From Frischella perrara (GTDB lineage Bacteria > Pseudomonadota > Gammaproteobacteria > Enterobacterales > Orbaceae): 64,000 bases of DNA. The stretch covers positions 1 to 64,000 of the forward strand of contig NZ_CP009056.1 in NCBI RefSeq assembly GCF_000807275.1, given 5' to 3'. Of this stretch, positions 16,553-26,550 are shown one piece after another. Made by a program: the position numbers and the translations under genes. A model generated the notes under the pieces. That model was not told the DNA's origin. It worked only from the letters and a program-made list of their open reading frames with translations, and ran no database searches. Each line of letters begins with the position of its first letter. Positions within the stretch are counted from its first letter, which is position 1.

Positions 16553-16562
16553 TTAGCATCTG

Positions 16563-16595
16563 TTTTTATTAAGCCTAAATTAGGCTTAATAAAAA
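16563..16595. promoter_or_regulatory. Perfect 16-bp palindrome between the flotillin and ATPase genes
   Basis: TTTTTATTAAGCCTAA, one A, then its exact inverse TTAGGCTTAATAAAAA. The T-run comes before and the A-run after the stem on both strands, so this is not a standard terminator on either strand. It lies 41 bases before the ATPase start and may be an operator or an mRNA structure that sets the ATPase level. Confidence 0.6.
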
Positions 16596-16635
16596 TGGTT
16601 ATCCTTTTCTGCATAAAATAATTAATGAGTTTAAC

Positions 16636-19600
16636 ATGACAGAAGTTCAACAAGATAATCAACAACAAACAGTGCTTGATAATGCCGTTGCCGAAGGTGG
16701 TGCCTATGAGATTCTTCGAAAACGTTTATCATCACTTGGTCAGGAACTTAATCAGAAAACTGAATCTTTAAACCAACAGCGCTTAGCTGAATTTGGTAAA
16801 AGTGATACGTCAATTATTAGTCGTATACGGATTCGTACTGAAAATAATTGCATAGCCCGTGATATTGTTCGTTTTGGTGACTGGCTTTTATTTGGTTATA
16901 ACGTATTTATAGGGCTAAAAAAAGAGACCAAAATAACCGATGTATTTTCACTTTATAAACTAGTCGAACGTGATGGTAGCTATGAAGCTGAATCTGTTGA
17001 TCTGTCTGATACTTTTTTATCTATTGAACGTTTTGTTCAAGATTTTAGTGAACTCTACACCTATTATAAAAATGCGCAACTATTGCAATTAGTTGAACGG
17101 GATGGAAAATTATTAGCTAGTTTCCAAATTGGCGAGCGAGTAAGTGATATTCGCGTATTTCGCTGGTCAATTTCAAGCGATAAGAAAACCATTAATTATA
17201 TTGATAATCGTGGTGAACGTGATATAGCGTTACCACCGGCTTACGATTTTGAATGGACGGAAACTGTACGGGAAAATATTGTTAACGGCCGTTTTCCCCA
17301 TATAAATATTCTAGATACTGTTTTTGTGGAAACCATCGGTGGTGATCTCACTATAAAATGTGAAAACAATACTAATGATGGGCTAGGGATTTATCGTGAA
17401 GAAGTTCTCGATAAAAATCAATCAATCAATGACGCTAAAATTGAGTATGCCAAAGTAGGGTCGTTAATTTTATTAAAAATATTACCGTATCGCGAAGATA
17501 ACTGGCGTTACCTTATCTATAATACCTTAACACAGCATGTACAACGTATTGATTCTATTGGTCAAGCCTGTATCCAATTACCCGAGGATCATGGGGTAAT
17601 CTTCCCTGGGGGTTACTACTTACAAAATGGTGAGTATAAATCCTTTGATCAATCCATGAACGGGATGCGTTTTCGCCGTATTCGTCGTTCACCAAATGGT
17701 GAAGATGTGATGTATATTTTCTATGATCCAAGTTCGGGGCGCTTAGCACTGTATAACTATAATATGATTGAGCGTAAGTTGAATAACCCAATTCTAGGTC
17801 ATGGTTATGCTGTTTTTGAAGATGGTCGTATGGTGGTTTTTGAAGGTGAAAATGACGAGCCAACCCGCGTACATCCAATGCAAATTTGGCAAACACCATT
17901 TTATAGTGATGAATTTGCTGCTCAACAACCTACTAATAATTCATTTTTAGGAAAAATTGGTAATGCAGAGTTAGTTCGGGGTATTTCTGATCTTTATTTT
18001 ATCGCGCGTGAAATTGATAATCAGAGCGTTTCATTATCGTTATATAGTAAATTAATTACCGATACAAAACATTTATTTGATAGCTATTTCTGGCTAAGTG
18101 ATGAACGTCATTTATCATTTAATACTATCTTACACAATATTTGTCAGACTAGTGAATTGGTTCTTGATGAGTATGAAAAAGTTGAGAGCATTCGCCGCCA
18201 GTCAGATAATGCTATGCGCGAAGCCATTACCAATCAAAAAGAGTTATTAACTAAGCTTTATCCTGATACTTGGCAAGAAACCCAATTATATGTTGATGCA
18301 CTTAATGCCATTAAGATGCAATTAGGTCAACTAGTTACATTAAGAAGTTATCGTTACATTGATCTTGAACAGATCGATGCCATGGAAAAAGAGTTAAAAG
18401 AACGCCAATCAATGGTTTCTTTGGCTACAGGCGAATTTTTGGCTGGTGAGCAAGCGTTACAACCATTTTTAAATAAAATTGATGCGTTAGAAAAGACAAT
18501 TGCAAGTGTTACAACGGCTGGACAACTCAACGAACCGATCAAACAGACTGAACAAATGTCAGCTGATCTCGATATGTTGTCACAATTAATTTCGACATTA
18601 AAATTTGATGAAGTCACCTTACAAACGCAAATAATTGATGCTATTGCTGATGTGTATAGTAAGTTAAATCAAACAAAAGCACGTATTAATCAAAAACGTA
18701 AAAATCTTGCTAATGTTGAAATGGTGGCGCAATTTGGTGCACAGTTCAAGTTATTTGGTCAAAGTATAGCTAATGCTATAACTATCGCAACCACACCAGA
18801 AAAGTGTGATGATGAGTTATCAAGATTATTAGTTCAACTGGAAGAGCTAGAAAATCAGTTTAGTGAAAGTGATGAATTTCTTAATGATATTTTAGCTAAG
18901 CGCGAAGAGATTCTAGAAACCTTTGAAACACATAAGCAAGTTTTACTAGAAGAACGCTCCAAAAAAACGCAGTCATTACTTACTGCTGCGCAGCGTATTT
19001 TAGATAGTATTCCAAGACGAACGGCAAAATTTATTAATGCAAATGAATTAAATGCCTTTTTTATTGCCGATCCGTTGGCATTAAAAATTAAAGAGTTGGT
19101 CGAAAAATTACGTGAATTATCTGATAACGTCAAAGCAGATGATATTGAATCACGTTTTAAAAGTGCCAAAGATCAGGCTGTTCGTGCATTGCGTGATAAA
19201 TCCGAAATTTTTGAATCGGGTGGCAATATTATTAAACTTGGGCCTCGTCATAAATTTAGCGTTAATACCCAAGAACTTGATTTAACAATGGTCATGAAGG
19301 ATGAACACCTTTATCTACAACTTACTGGTACTGATTATCAAGAGCGGATTGAAGATCCAAAATTAAATAGTTATAAAGCATTTTGGTCGCTATCTTTAGA
19401 ATCAGAATCACCAACAGTTTATCGTGCTGAGTATTTAGCTTATAGTATTATTTCCTCTGCATTAAAAAATGAAAATGACTTAACTTATGCTAAATTAAGC
19501 TCGCAAATCAATCATGATGATGATTTAAATAAACTCGTTCGTGATTATGCGGCAGTGAGGTATCGTGAAGGTTATGAAAAAGGGATTCATGATCATGATG

Positions 19601-21579
19601 CGGCTAAAATTATTGCGAAATTGATACCACTTGGTGAATCAGCAGAATTACTCCGTTATAATCCTTTAGCCCGTAGTTTAGCTATTTTGTATTGGCATTA
19701 TAAACATCAAACCGATATTGCGATGTTATGGCCAGAACGTGCAAAAACGTGTATGGATATTCAGGCACTATTTGGTCATGATGAGGGATTACAGAATCTT
19801 CGTTTGGAAATTGCGAACGAATTAGGTGAGTTTTTACGGCAACATCCAATAAAACATGAACCCTATCATATTAAACAGGCTGCTGAGTATCTAAGCTATG
19901 CCTTAGCGACAACACCACAAAAATTCGTACTAAGTCGATACAGTAAACGGTTATATGAGGCGCTAAAAGATCACTTAAATCGTTCACATATGTGGTTGGA
20001 TTTTAACCAATCTCAATTGAACTTAGTTGAGCGAATTACGGATAGATGGCAACTTATTGAGAGTTGGTTAAAAGGATTGTGCACTATCCCACAATTACAT
20101 AACTTAGCAAATTATATCGCTGAAGCTGTAGTATTACTTATTTTAGATAATGAAAATGAACTTAATATATCAATTAGTGAACTTGAACTTGATGTCACCA
20201 TTAATGATTTATTAGGTCAGCATCCAACTATTAAACAGGGTAGTTTAACTATTAACTTAGATAATTTCTTCACGCGCATGCGTCATCAATCGCGTGTTGT
20301 GATTCCTGAGTTCCAGCATTATCAAGCTATTCGTCAAGAAGTATTAAACGATCAACGCCATCATTTACACCTTGATGAATTCAAGGCGAAGCCATTAAGC
20401 TCATTTGTTAGAAATAAACTAATTAATCAGGTTTATCTACCTATTATTGGCGATAACTTAGCCAAGCAAATGGGAACGGTGGGTGAAAATCGTCGAACCG
20501 ATTTAATGGGATTATTATTATTAATTTCTCCGCCAGGATATGGTAAAACCACATTAATGGAATATGTTGCTAATCGGTTAGGCTTAATTTTTATGAAAAT
20601 TAATGGTCCGGCTTTGGGGCATAGTGTTTTATCATTTGATCCAGAACAGGCGCCGAATGCAACAGCACGTCAGGAATTGGAAAAACTCAATCTAGCATTA
20701 GAGATGGGTAACAATGTCATGTTATATATTGATGATATTCAACATACGAATCCCGAATTCCTACAAAAGTTCATCTCATTATGTGATGGTTCTCGTCGTA
20801 TTGAAGGGGTATGGCAAAATAAGACTAAGACTTATGATTTAAGAGGTAAAAAATTCTGTGTCATTATGGCAGGTAACCCTTATACTGAATCCGGTGAAGT
20901 CTTTAAAATTCCTGATATGTTGGCTAACCGTGCTGACATTTATAATCTTGGTGAAGTATTAGGTGGCATGGATGAGGTATTTGCATCAAGTTATATAGAA
21001 AACTGTTTAACTTCTAATAACGTTTTATCACCTTTAGCATTACGTGAGTTAAGTGATCTTTATCACCTTATTGATCATGCTCAAGGTAAACCGCTCAATA
21101 CCAATGAACTCAGTTATGCTTATAGTCAGGCCGAAATTGGTGAAATTGTTGCTGTGTTAAAGCACTTACTAAAAATACGAGAAGTTGTATTTAAAGTGAA
21201 CCAACAATATATCATTAGTGCAGCTCAATCTGATAAATATCGTACCGAACCGCCTTTTAAGCTACAAGGTAGTTATCGAAATATGAATAAATTGGCTGAA
21301 AAAATCTCTGCTGTCATGAATGACCAAGAGATTAATCAAGTAATTGAAGATCATTATTTGGGCGAAGCACAATTGCTAACCACTGGTGCGGAAGAAAACT
21401 TACTGAAATTAGCTGAAATTCGAGGTGTTTTATCAGATGAACAAAAAACTCGATGGCATCAAATTAAACAAGACTTTATGCGTAACAAGGCATTAGGTGG
21501 AGATGATGGTGATACTGGTTCACGGATTGTCACACAACTGGCAGATCTAGTACAAAGTGTTCAGTCTTTAAAAGACTAG
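16636..21579 (+). CDS. Giant AAA+ ATPase of the 'DNA repair ATPase' family
   Basis: A 1647-residue cytosolic protein with three parts: a beta-rich N-terminal region (about 60-470, with repeated strand motifs such as DWLLFGYNVFIGL and YAVFEDGRMVVFEGEN that suggest a propeller-like fold), a long helical and coiled-coil middle (about 500-900), and a C-terminal AAA+ module with Walker A SPPGYGKTTL (about 1297), Walker B NVMLYIDDIQ (about 1360), a sensor-1-like MAGNP (about 1411) and a putative arginine finger in ANRAD. It matches proteins deposited as 'DNA repair ATPase' (I recall a DUF3686 N-terminus), but I know of no proof of a repair role. Last gene of the PspA/flotillin operon, which suggests it remodels membrane-associated complexes. 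The ribosome site is weak. Confidence 0.82.
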   Translation: MTEVQQDNQQQTVLDNAVAEGGAYEILRKRLSSLGQELNQKTESLNQQRLAEFGKSDTSIISRIRIRTENNCIARDIVRFGDWLLFGYNVFIGLKKETKITDVFSLYKLVERDGSYEAESVDLSDTFLSIERFVQDFSELYTYYKNAQLLQLVERDGKLLASFQIGERVSDIRVFRWSISSDKKTINYIDNRGERDIALPPAYDFEWTETVRENIVNGRFPHINILDTVFVETIGGDLTIKCENNTNDGLGIYREEVLDKNQSINDAKIEYAKVGSLILLKILPYREDNWRYLIYNTLTQHVQRIDSIGQACIQLPEDHGVIFPGGYYLQNGEYKSFDQSMNGMRFRRIRRSPNGEDVMYIFYDPSSGRLALYNYNMIERKLNNPILGHGYAVFEDGRMVVFEGENDEPTRVHPMQIWQTPFYSDEFAAQQPTNNSFLGKIGNAELVRGISDLYFIAREIDNQSVSLSLYSKLITDTKHLFDSYFWLSDERHLSFNTILHNICQTSELVLDEYEKVESIRRQSDNAMREAITNQKELLTKLYPDTWQETQLYVDALNAIKMQLGQLVTLRSYRYIDLEQIDAMEKELKERQSMVSLATGEFLAGEQALQPFLNKIDALEKTIASVTTAGQLNEPIKQTEQMSADLDMLSQLISTLKFDEVTLQTQIIDAIADVYSKLNQTKARINQKRKNLANVEMVAQFGAQFKLFGQSIANAITIATTPEKCDDELSRLLVQLEELENQFSESDEFLNDILAKREEILETFETHKQVLLEERSKKTQSLLTAAQRILDSIPRRTAKFINANELNAFFIADPLALKIKELVEKLRELSDNVKADDIESRFKSAKDQAVRALRDKSEIFESGGNIIKLGPRHKFSVNTQELDLTMVMKDEHLYLQLTGTDYQERIEDPKLNSYKAFWSLSLESESPTVYRAEYLAYSIISSALKNENDLTYAKLSSQINHDDDLNKLVRDYAAVRYREGYEKGIHDHDAAKIIAKLIPLGESAELLRYNPLARSLAILYWHYKHQTDIAMLWPERAKTCMDIQALFGHDEGLQNLRLEIANELGEFLRQHPIKHEPYHIKQAAEYLSYALATTPQKFVLSRYSKRLYEALKDHLNRSHMWLDFNQSQLNLVERITDRWQLIESWLKGLCTIPQLHNLANYIAEAVVLLILDNENELNISISELELDVTINDLLGQHPTIKQGSLTINLDNFFTRMRHQSRVVIPEFQHYQAIRQEVLNDQRHHLHLDEFKAKPLSSFVRNKLINQVYLPIIGDNLAKQMGTVGENRRTDLMGLLLLISPPGYGKTTLMEYVANRLGLIFMKINGPALGHSVLSFDPEQAPNATARQELEKLNLALEMGNNVMLYIDDIQHTNPEFLQKFISLCDGSRRIEGVWQNKTKTYDLRGKKFCVIMAGNPYTESGEVFKIPDMLANRADIYNLGEVLGGMDEVFASSYIENCLTSNNVLSPLALRELSDLYHLIDHAQGKPLNTNELSYAYSQAEIGEIVAVLKHLLKIREVVFKVNQQYIISAAQSDKYRTEPPFKLQGSYRNMNKLAEKISAVMNDQEINQVIEDHYLGEAQLLTTGAEENLLKLAEIRGVLSDEQKTRWHQIKQDFMRNKALGGDDGDTGSRIVTQLADLVQSVQSLKD

Positions 21580-21965
21580 GTCGTCTATTTATTATGCCGG
21601 TCCTAACATAAATTATTTATTTAGGGCTGGCATAACTTATGGCTTAAATAGAGTCATTACTTTAGGCTTTTGTTTAAGCATAATTCTATACACTACATTA
21701 TTAATACAAAAGTTGTATTGATAATAGTCATACTATTAAAATTAACGATACATAATCTTATTTTTATGTCCAAATCTAAATCATAAAGTCGGTTTAATTG
21801 TAGACCTGAAACAATACCTAAAACAATAGCCTTAAATTAGTCGATTTACTTGAGATATAAGTGATAGGCAAAATGAGTCTACCGAATTTGTGATTGGAGT
21901 GATTATATTTCACCAAGACTCCGGAAAATATAATCAATCTAATTATACTAATCAAGCAATAGGCG
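21580..21965. other. Convergent gap with hairpins between the ATPase gene and serA
   Basis: This 386-base gap holds no gene I can support. A 14-bp stem (TATGCCGGTCCTAA at 21593-21606 with TTAGGGCTGGCATA at 21621-21634, two G-U pairs) lies just after the ATPase gene and probably ends the operon, though no T-run follows. Nearer serA an inverted repeat TGATTATATTT / AAATATAATCA (21900-21936), interlocked with GGAGT / ACTCC, may stabilise or end the serA mRNA. Confidence 0.5.
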
Positions 21966-23207
21966 TTAAAACAATAATCTTGCTTTGATGGTTCCGTCAA
22001 CTTTTTTAAGTTCAGCTAGAATCTGTTCTGATTGTTTTAAATCAACACTATCTATATCAATCACCACATAACCAACCTCTGCGGAAGTTTGTAAATATTG
22101 TCCAGCGATATTTAAACCTCGGCTAGCTAATAAATTATTAATAGCATTTAGTACACCGGGTTGATTTTTATGAATATTAATAAAACGGCTTACCCCTTTG
22201 CTTGGAATAGGTAATGATACTTCAGGGAAGTTTACAGCACTTAACGTTGATCCTGTATCGGAATATTTTGCTAATTTAGTAGCAACTTCAATACCGATAT
22301 TCTCTTGTGCTTCAATGGTAGAACCACCAATATGAGGCGTAATAATGACATTATCGAATTGGCATAATGGTGATGTAAATGGCTCGCTATTACTTGCAGG
22401 TTCACTTGGGAACACATCAATCGCAGCACCAGCAATATGTTTGTCAGCCAAAGCGTTAGCTAGTGCCTCAATATCCACAACTTTACCCCTTGAGGCATTA
22501 ACCAATATAGAACGCGGTTTCATCATTTCCAATTCTTTTTTACTAATCATATTGATAGTTGTTGCATTTTCAGGGACATGTAAAGAAATTACATCACTTT
22601 CAGCAAACAGTGCCGCTAAACTTGGCATTTGTTTGGCATTTCCTAATGGAAGTTTTGTTTCAATGTCATAGAAAAAGACTTTCATACCGAGTGATTCAGC
22701 TAGCACACTAAGTTGGCTACCAATATGCCCATAACCAATAATTCCTAAACTCTTTCCACGTGTTTCATGGGAACCAATGGCGATTTTGTTCCATTTTCCT
22801 AAATGTGCTTGAGCATTAGCTTCTGGGACACGGCGTAATAACAAAATAATTTCAGCTAAAACTAACTCAGCCACTGAACGTGTATTAGAAAAGGGAGCAT
22901 TAAATACAGGGATCCCTTTTTTACTTGCTGCCGAAAGATTCACTTGATTTGTACCGATACAAAAACAACCAATACCCGCTAACTTTGGTGCACAGTTGAT
23001 AATATCTTCAGTCAGTTGTGTTCGAGAGCGAACACCTATAAAGCGTGCATCTTTTATCGCTTCTTTCAATTCTTGCTCAGTTAAAGCACCTTTGTAATAT
23101 TCAATGTTTGAATAACCTGCATTTTTTAATATTTCAATAGCACTTGGATGAACGCCTTCAAGTAATAAAAATTTGTTTTCATCTTTTGTTAAAGTTTGTA
23201 CGACCAT
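21966..23207 (-). CDS. serA: D-3-phosphoglycerate dehydrogenase
   Basis: First enzyme of serine synthesis, oxidising 3-phosphoglycerate with NAD. The 413 residues match E. coli SerA (410): substrate domain, Rossmann motif (GIIGYGHIGSQLSVLAESLG), ASRGKVVDIEAL, catalytic His in TPHIGGST and a C-terminal ACT domain (about 340-413: NINKNQP-like IHKNQPGVL and GYVVIDIDS), so serine feedback inhibition is likely. Stop and start positions agree with the family. It is preceded by rpiA on the same strand, 40 bases upstream, so the two may share a transcript. Confidence 0.98.
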   Translation of the reverse strand: MVVQTLTKDENKFLLLEGVHPSAIEILKNAGYSNIEYYKGALTEQELKEAIKDARFIGVRSRTQLTEDIINCAPKLAGIGCFCIGTNQVNLSAASKKGIPVFNAPFSNTRSVAELVLAEIILLLRRVPEANAQAHLGKWNKIAIGSHETRGKSLGIIGYGHIGSQLSVLAESLGMKVFFYDIETKLPLGNAKQMPSLAALFAESDVISLHVPENATTINMISKKELEMMKPRSILVNASRGKVVDIEALANALADKHIAGAAIDVFPSEPASNSEPFTSPLCQFDNVIITPHIGGSTIEAQENIGIEVATKLAKYSDTGSTLSAVNFPEVSLPIPSKGVSRFINIHKNQPGVLNAINNLLASRGLNIAGQYLQTSAEVGYVVIDIDSVDLKQSEQILAELKKVDGTIKARLLF

Positions 23208-23247
23208 TTTATTCCCTTATCAATTATAATTAAGCTTATTTGCTTTT

Positions 23248-23904
23248 CTACTTGATCTCTTTTACTCCATTTGCAGTACCGATCAGTGCCACATTAGCAC
23301 CGCGATTAGCAAATAGTCCGACCGTCACAACGCCTGGGATGTTATTGATTTTATGTTCCATTTCCAATGCATTAGGAATCATAAAATCATGAATATCCAA
23401 GATTACATTACCATTATCGGTTACAATACCATCACGATAAATAGGTTTACCACCGAGTTTGAAAAGCTCTCTTGCAACATATGATCGCGCCATAGGAATC
23501 ACTTCAATTGGTAATGGAAATTTACCTAAAGTCGTTACTACTTTTGACTCATCAGCAATACAAATAAATTGTTTACTGATCGCTGCAATAATTTTTTCAC
23601 GTGTCAGTGCTGCGCCACCTCCTTTTATCATTTGCATCTGATGATTAATCTCATCTGCCCCGTCAACGTAAATATCTAAACTATCGACGCTATTACAATC
23701 AAAAACAGGGATACCATAATCTTTTAGTTTTTGGGTTGAAGCCTCAGAGCTAGAAACCGTACCGATAATGGTGTGTTTAATGGTTGCTAAGGCATCAATA
23801 AAATGGGCTGCTGTTGAACCAGTACCAACCCCAACAATGGTATTAGGTTTCACAAATTTAAGGGCGGCAAAACCGACTGCTTTTTTTAATTCATCTTGAG
23901 TCAT
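23248..23904 (-). CDS. rpiA: Ribose-5-phosphate isomerase A
   Basis: A 218-residue enzyme of the non-oxidative pentose phosphate pathway interconverting ribose-5-P and ribulose-5-P. Signature segments: [40 protein letters not shown] (catalytic Asp, Glu and Lys region) and ADESKVV. Length and gene order (argP, rpiA, serA) match E. coli. Confidence 0.98.
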   Translation of the reverse strand: MTQDELKKAVGFAALKFVKPNTIVGVGTGSTAAHFIDALATIKHTIIGTVSSSEASTQKLKDYGIPVFDCNSVDSLDIYVDGADEINHQMQMIKGGGAALTREKIIAAISKQFICIADESKVVTTLGKFPLPIEVIPMARSYVARELFKLGGKPIYRDGIVTDNGNVILDIHDFMIPNALEMEHKINNIPGVVTVGLFANRGANVALIGTANGVKEIK

Positions 23905-24066
23905 TCGTGTTACCTTTAATTAATTAAGCTGAAAATAAAAAAAATTTATAAGCAATATTTAGTAAGATATGGCATAGTAGCGAATTAAGAAACAAAAATC
24001 ATTATGATTTTACTAAAATTATGTAACATTTGATCATCAAAATTAAAGATAAATAATTATAACACT

Positions 24067-24963
24067 ATGAAACGTCCAGATTATAGAGCATTACAAGCAT
24101 TGGATGCAGTGATTAAAGAGCGAGGATTTGAGCGCGCGGCAGATAAGTTGTGTATTACACAACCGGCTGTTTCTCAGCGTATCAAGCAGTTAGAAAGTTT
24201 TTTCGGACAACAATTGCTAGTTAGAACCATCCCTCCCAAGGCAACCAAACAAGGCGAACATTTATTAGGCTTACTCCATCAAGTTGAACTACTTGAACAG
24301 CAATGGTTAGGTGATAATGACCATACCACTACACCTTTGTCTCTTTCAATTGCGGTTAATGCTGATTCTTTAGCAACATGGTTATTACCAGCATTAAAAC
24401 CTGTTTTAGATAAAAATAATTTGCGTTTTGATATTCAAGTTAAAGATGAAGAACACACTTTAGATCTTCTTCGTTTAGGTACTGTAGTTGGTGCTATTAG
24501 TATTCAAGAATTACCATTACCGGGTTGTTTGTCAGATCGTATTGGGGCTTTGGATTACATTTTTGTGGCATCTCCCGATTTTGCTAAACGTTATTTTCCA
24601 AATGGAGTAACACGATCAACATTAATGAAAGCACCGGCTGTCGCTTTTGATCATTTAGATGATATGCATCAAATGTTTTTAAACGAAAATTTTAATATGG
24701 CGCCTGGTAGTTTGGTATGTCATATTACGAGTTCTTCAGAAGCATTTGTACAATTAGCTAAACAAGGTTCTGCTTGTTGTATGTTACCGATTCTGCAAGT
24801 TCAAAATGAGCTAAAAAATGGTGAATTAATTAATTTAACAGAAGGGCTATTTCAGCGTCGTATGTTATATTGGCATCGCTTTGGTCCAGAAAGCAGTGTT
24901 ATGCAGAATATTTCTGAGACACTTATCAATTATGCTAAGGATGTATTATGGCAGCATGATTAA
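24067..24963 (+). CDS. argP: LysR-type regulator ArgP (IciA)
   Basis: A 298-residue LysR regulator. The N-terminal winged helix (residues 1-60, [24 protein letters not shown]) is nearly identical to E. coli ArgP, followed by the substrate-binding fold. ArgP senses lysine and arginine, activates argO, dapB, gdhA and others, and was first described as an inhibitor of oriC 13-mer opening. It is divergent from rpiA with 162 bases between starts, the same arrangement as in E. coli. Confidence 0.95.
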   Translation: MKRPDYRALQALDAVIKERGFERAADKLCITQPAVSQRIKQLESFFGQQLLVRTIPPKATKQGEHLLGLLHQVELLEQQWLGDNDHTTTPLSLSIAVNADSLATWLLPALKPVLDKNNLRFDIQVKDEEHTLDLLRLGTVVGAISIQELPLPGCLSDRIGALDYIFVASPDFAKRYFPNGVTRSTLMKAPAVAFDHLDDMHQMFLNENFNMAPGSLVCHITSSSEAFVQLAKQGSACCMLPILQVQNELKNGELINLTEGLFQRRMLYWHRFGPESSVMQNISETLINYAKDVLWQHD

Positions 24964-25014
24964 TTGTGCTGCTTAAGTTTGTTTAAAAAATCACTTCGAA
25001 TAGAATTTTTCAAT

Positions 25015-25033
25015 GTGGGTCATTTAGACCCAC
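25015..25033. terminator. Hairpin between convergent argP and pepB
   Basis: A 7-bp perfect stem GTGGGTC / GACCCAC with a 5-base loop, 51 bases after argP and 39 bases before the pepB stop. T-runs on either side are weak. Confidence 0.5.
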
Positions 25034-25071
25034 GTCTAATTAATCTTAACTAAGAAAAGCGACTTAGCTTT

Positions 25072-26358
25072 TTATTCCAGTGCCATCAATAAATTAGCTA
25101 AAGCTCTTACACCAACACCAGTTGCCCCAGTTGCCCATAGCGCATTAGCGCTTTTACGAAATGTTGCAGAGCAATCGATATGTAACCAATTATTTTTATA
25201 GTTATTTACAAAATATGATAAGAATGCTGCTGCGGTACTCGCACCGGCTGTATTAGGTAAACCAGAATTTCCAATATCAGCAAACGAAGATGGAAATTGA
25301 GAACGATGAAATTCAGCTAGTGGTAATTGCCAAAATGGTTCATACTCAGCTTGTGCGCAGGCTAATAGGCGTTGTGACAATGCTTGGTCGAAGGATAATA
25401 ATGAGTGGTAATCGTTACCCACAGCCACTTTAGCTGCACCGGTTAATGTCGCACAATCAATAAGGTATTTTGGATTATCGTCATTTGCGCATAGTAGACC
25501 ATCGGCTAATACTAGACGGCCTTCTGCATCGGTATTTTCAATTTCCACGCTGACATCATTTCGATAGCGGATAATATCGCCTAGTTTAAATGCATCACCG
25601 CTAACCAAATTATCAGCACAGCATAAGTAAAGTTTTACCCGACTTTGTAATCCTCGGCTGATAGCTAAAGCAAGTGCGCCTGTAACTAAAGCGGCGCCAC
25701 CCATATCGGCACGCATAGTTTCCATAAATTGTGTTGGTTTTAAACTGTAACCGCCAGAATCAAAAGTGATGCCTTTACCAACTAAACAAACGGTTACTGG
25801 CGTGTCTTTATCTTGGCTAGGATTATAATCAAGCTCCAATAAGACAGGAGGACGCGATGATCCTTTACCAACCGTATAAATACCCATTAGATTGTTATCT
25901 TTGAGCATTTCACCAGCAAGATATTTAAATGTGACATGCTTAGATAATGAGGAAATTAAGTCAGCACTGCATTGAGCTAACTGCATCGGACTTTGCTCAT
26001 CAGCAGGTTGATTAATGGTATTACGAGTCCAATCAATAATCGCTAAACGATTATTTAATTCCTGTTGTTCGGTTTGATTAAGGTTAGACCAAGTGATTTT
26101 TGCTTTATGATAGGTTTTAGGATGACGATAACCAAGCCAAAAATGCCAGTTTGCTTCTAAATCCCAAGCATCTCCAACAAGTTGTAGATCATAAATACCT
26201 TGGCTTTCAATCTTTCTACCTGCTTTTTGAATGGTTTCTAGATGTTGCGTTGTACTACAATGAATGGTGATACCTTGTTCGGAATAACTGAGTAATGCTG
26301 ATTTACCCCACTTTTCGTCAGCAGGAGATAGGGATAGAAAAATTGACATAGTTGCCAT
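25072..26358 (-). CDS. pepB: Peptidase B (leucyl aminopeptidase family)
   Basis: A 428-residue M17 aminopeptidase, near the E. coli PepB length (427). It has the metal-site signature [14 protein letters not shown], the upstream lysine and aspartate segment [18 protein letters not shown] and [13 protein letters not shown]. The C-terminus ([32 protein letters not shown]) matches PepB better than PepA. It removes N-terminal residues from peptides in the cytosol using Mn/Zn. GGAG lies about 11 bases before the ATG at 26358. In E. coli it lies next to the isc cluster; here it stands alone. Confidence 0.95.
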   Translation of the reverse strand: MATMSIFLSLSPADEKWGKSALLSYSEQGITIHCSTTQHLETIQKAGRKIESQGIYDLQLVGDAWDLEANWHFWLGYRHPKTYHKAKITWSNLNQTEQQELNNRLAIIDWTRNTINQPADEQSPMQLAQCSADLISSLSKHVTFKYLAGEMLKDNNLMGIYTVGKGSSRPPVLLELDYNPSQDKDTPVTVCLVGKGITFDSGGYSLKPTQFMETMRADMGGAALVTGALALAISRGLQSRVKLYLCCADNLVSGDAFKLGDIIRYRNDVSVEIENTDAEGRLVLADGLLCANDDNPKYLIDCATLTGAAKVAVGNDYHSLLSFDQALSQRLLACAQAEYEPFWQLPLAEFHRSQFPSSFADIGNSGLPNTAGASTAAAFLSYFVNNYKNNWLHIDCSATFRKSANALWATGATGVGVRALANLLMALE

Positions 26359-26550
26359 AGTGTTTATTACTCCATGAAAAATGATTCACTTTCTGTTTAA
26401 TTATTTTAGCAAAGCTAGTAAGAAAATACTTATTATTCTGCATAATTACTTTTATTGTTACTAGCTTTTAACATGAATTGTTGATTGGAGACCTAATAAA
26501 TTCAGTTATAATTGAGGAAATCTAAATTTAATTTTTACAAGAGGTCAATG

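Noticed and set aside
17555-17899. A 114-codon minus-strand frame inside the giant ATPase gene
   Set aside because: A shadow of the coding strand; no ribosome site, no known family, and the sense frame is continuous and conserved-looking.
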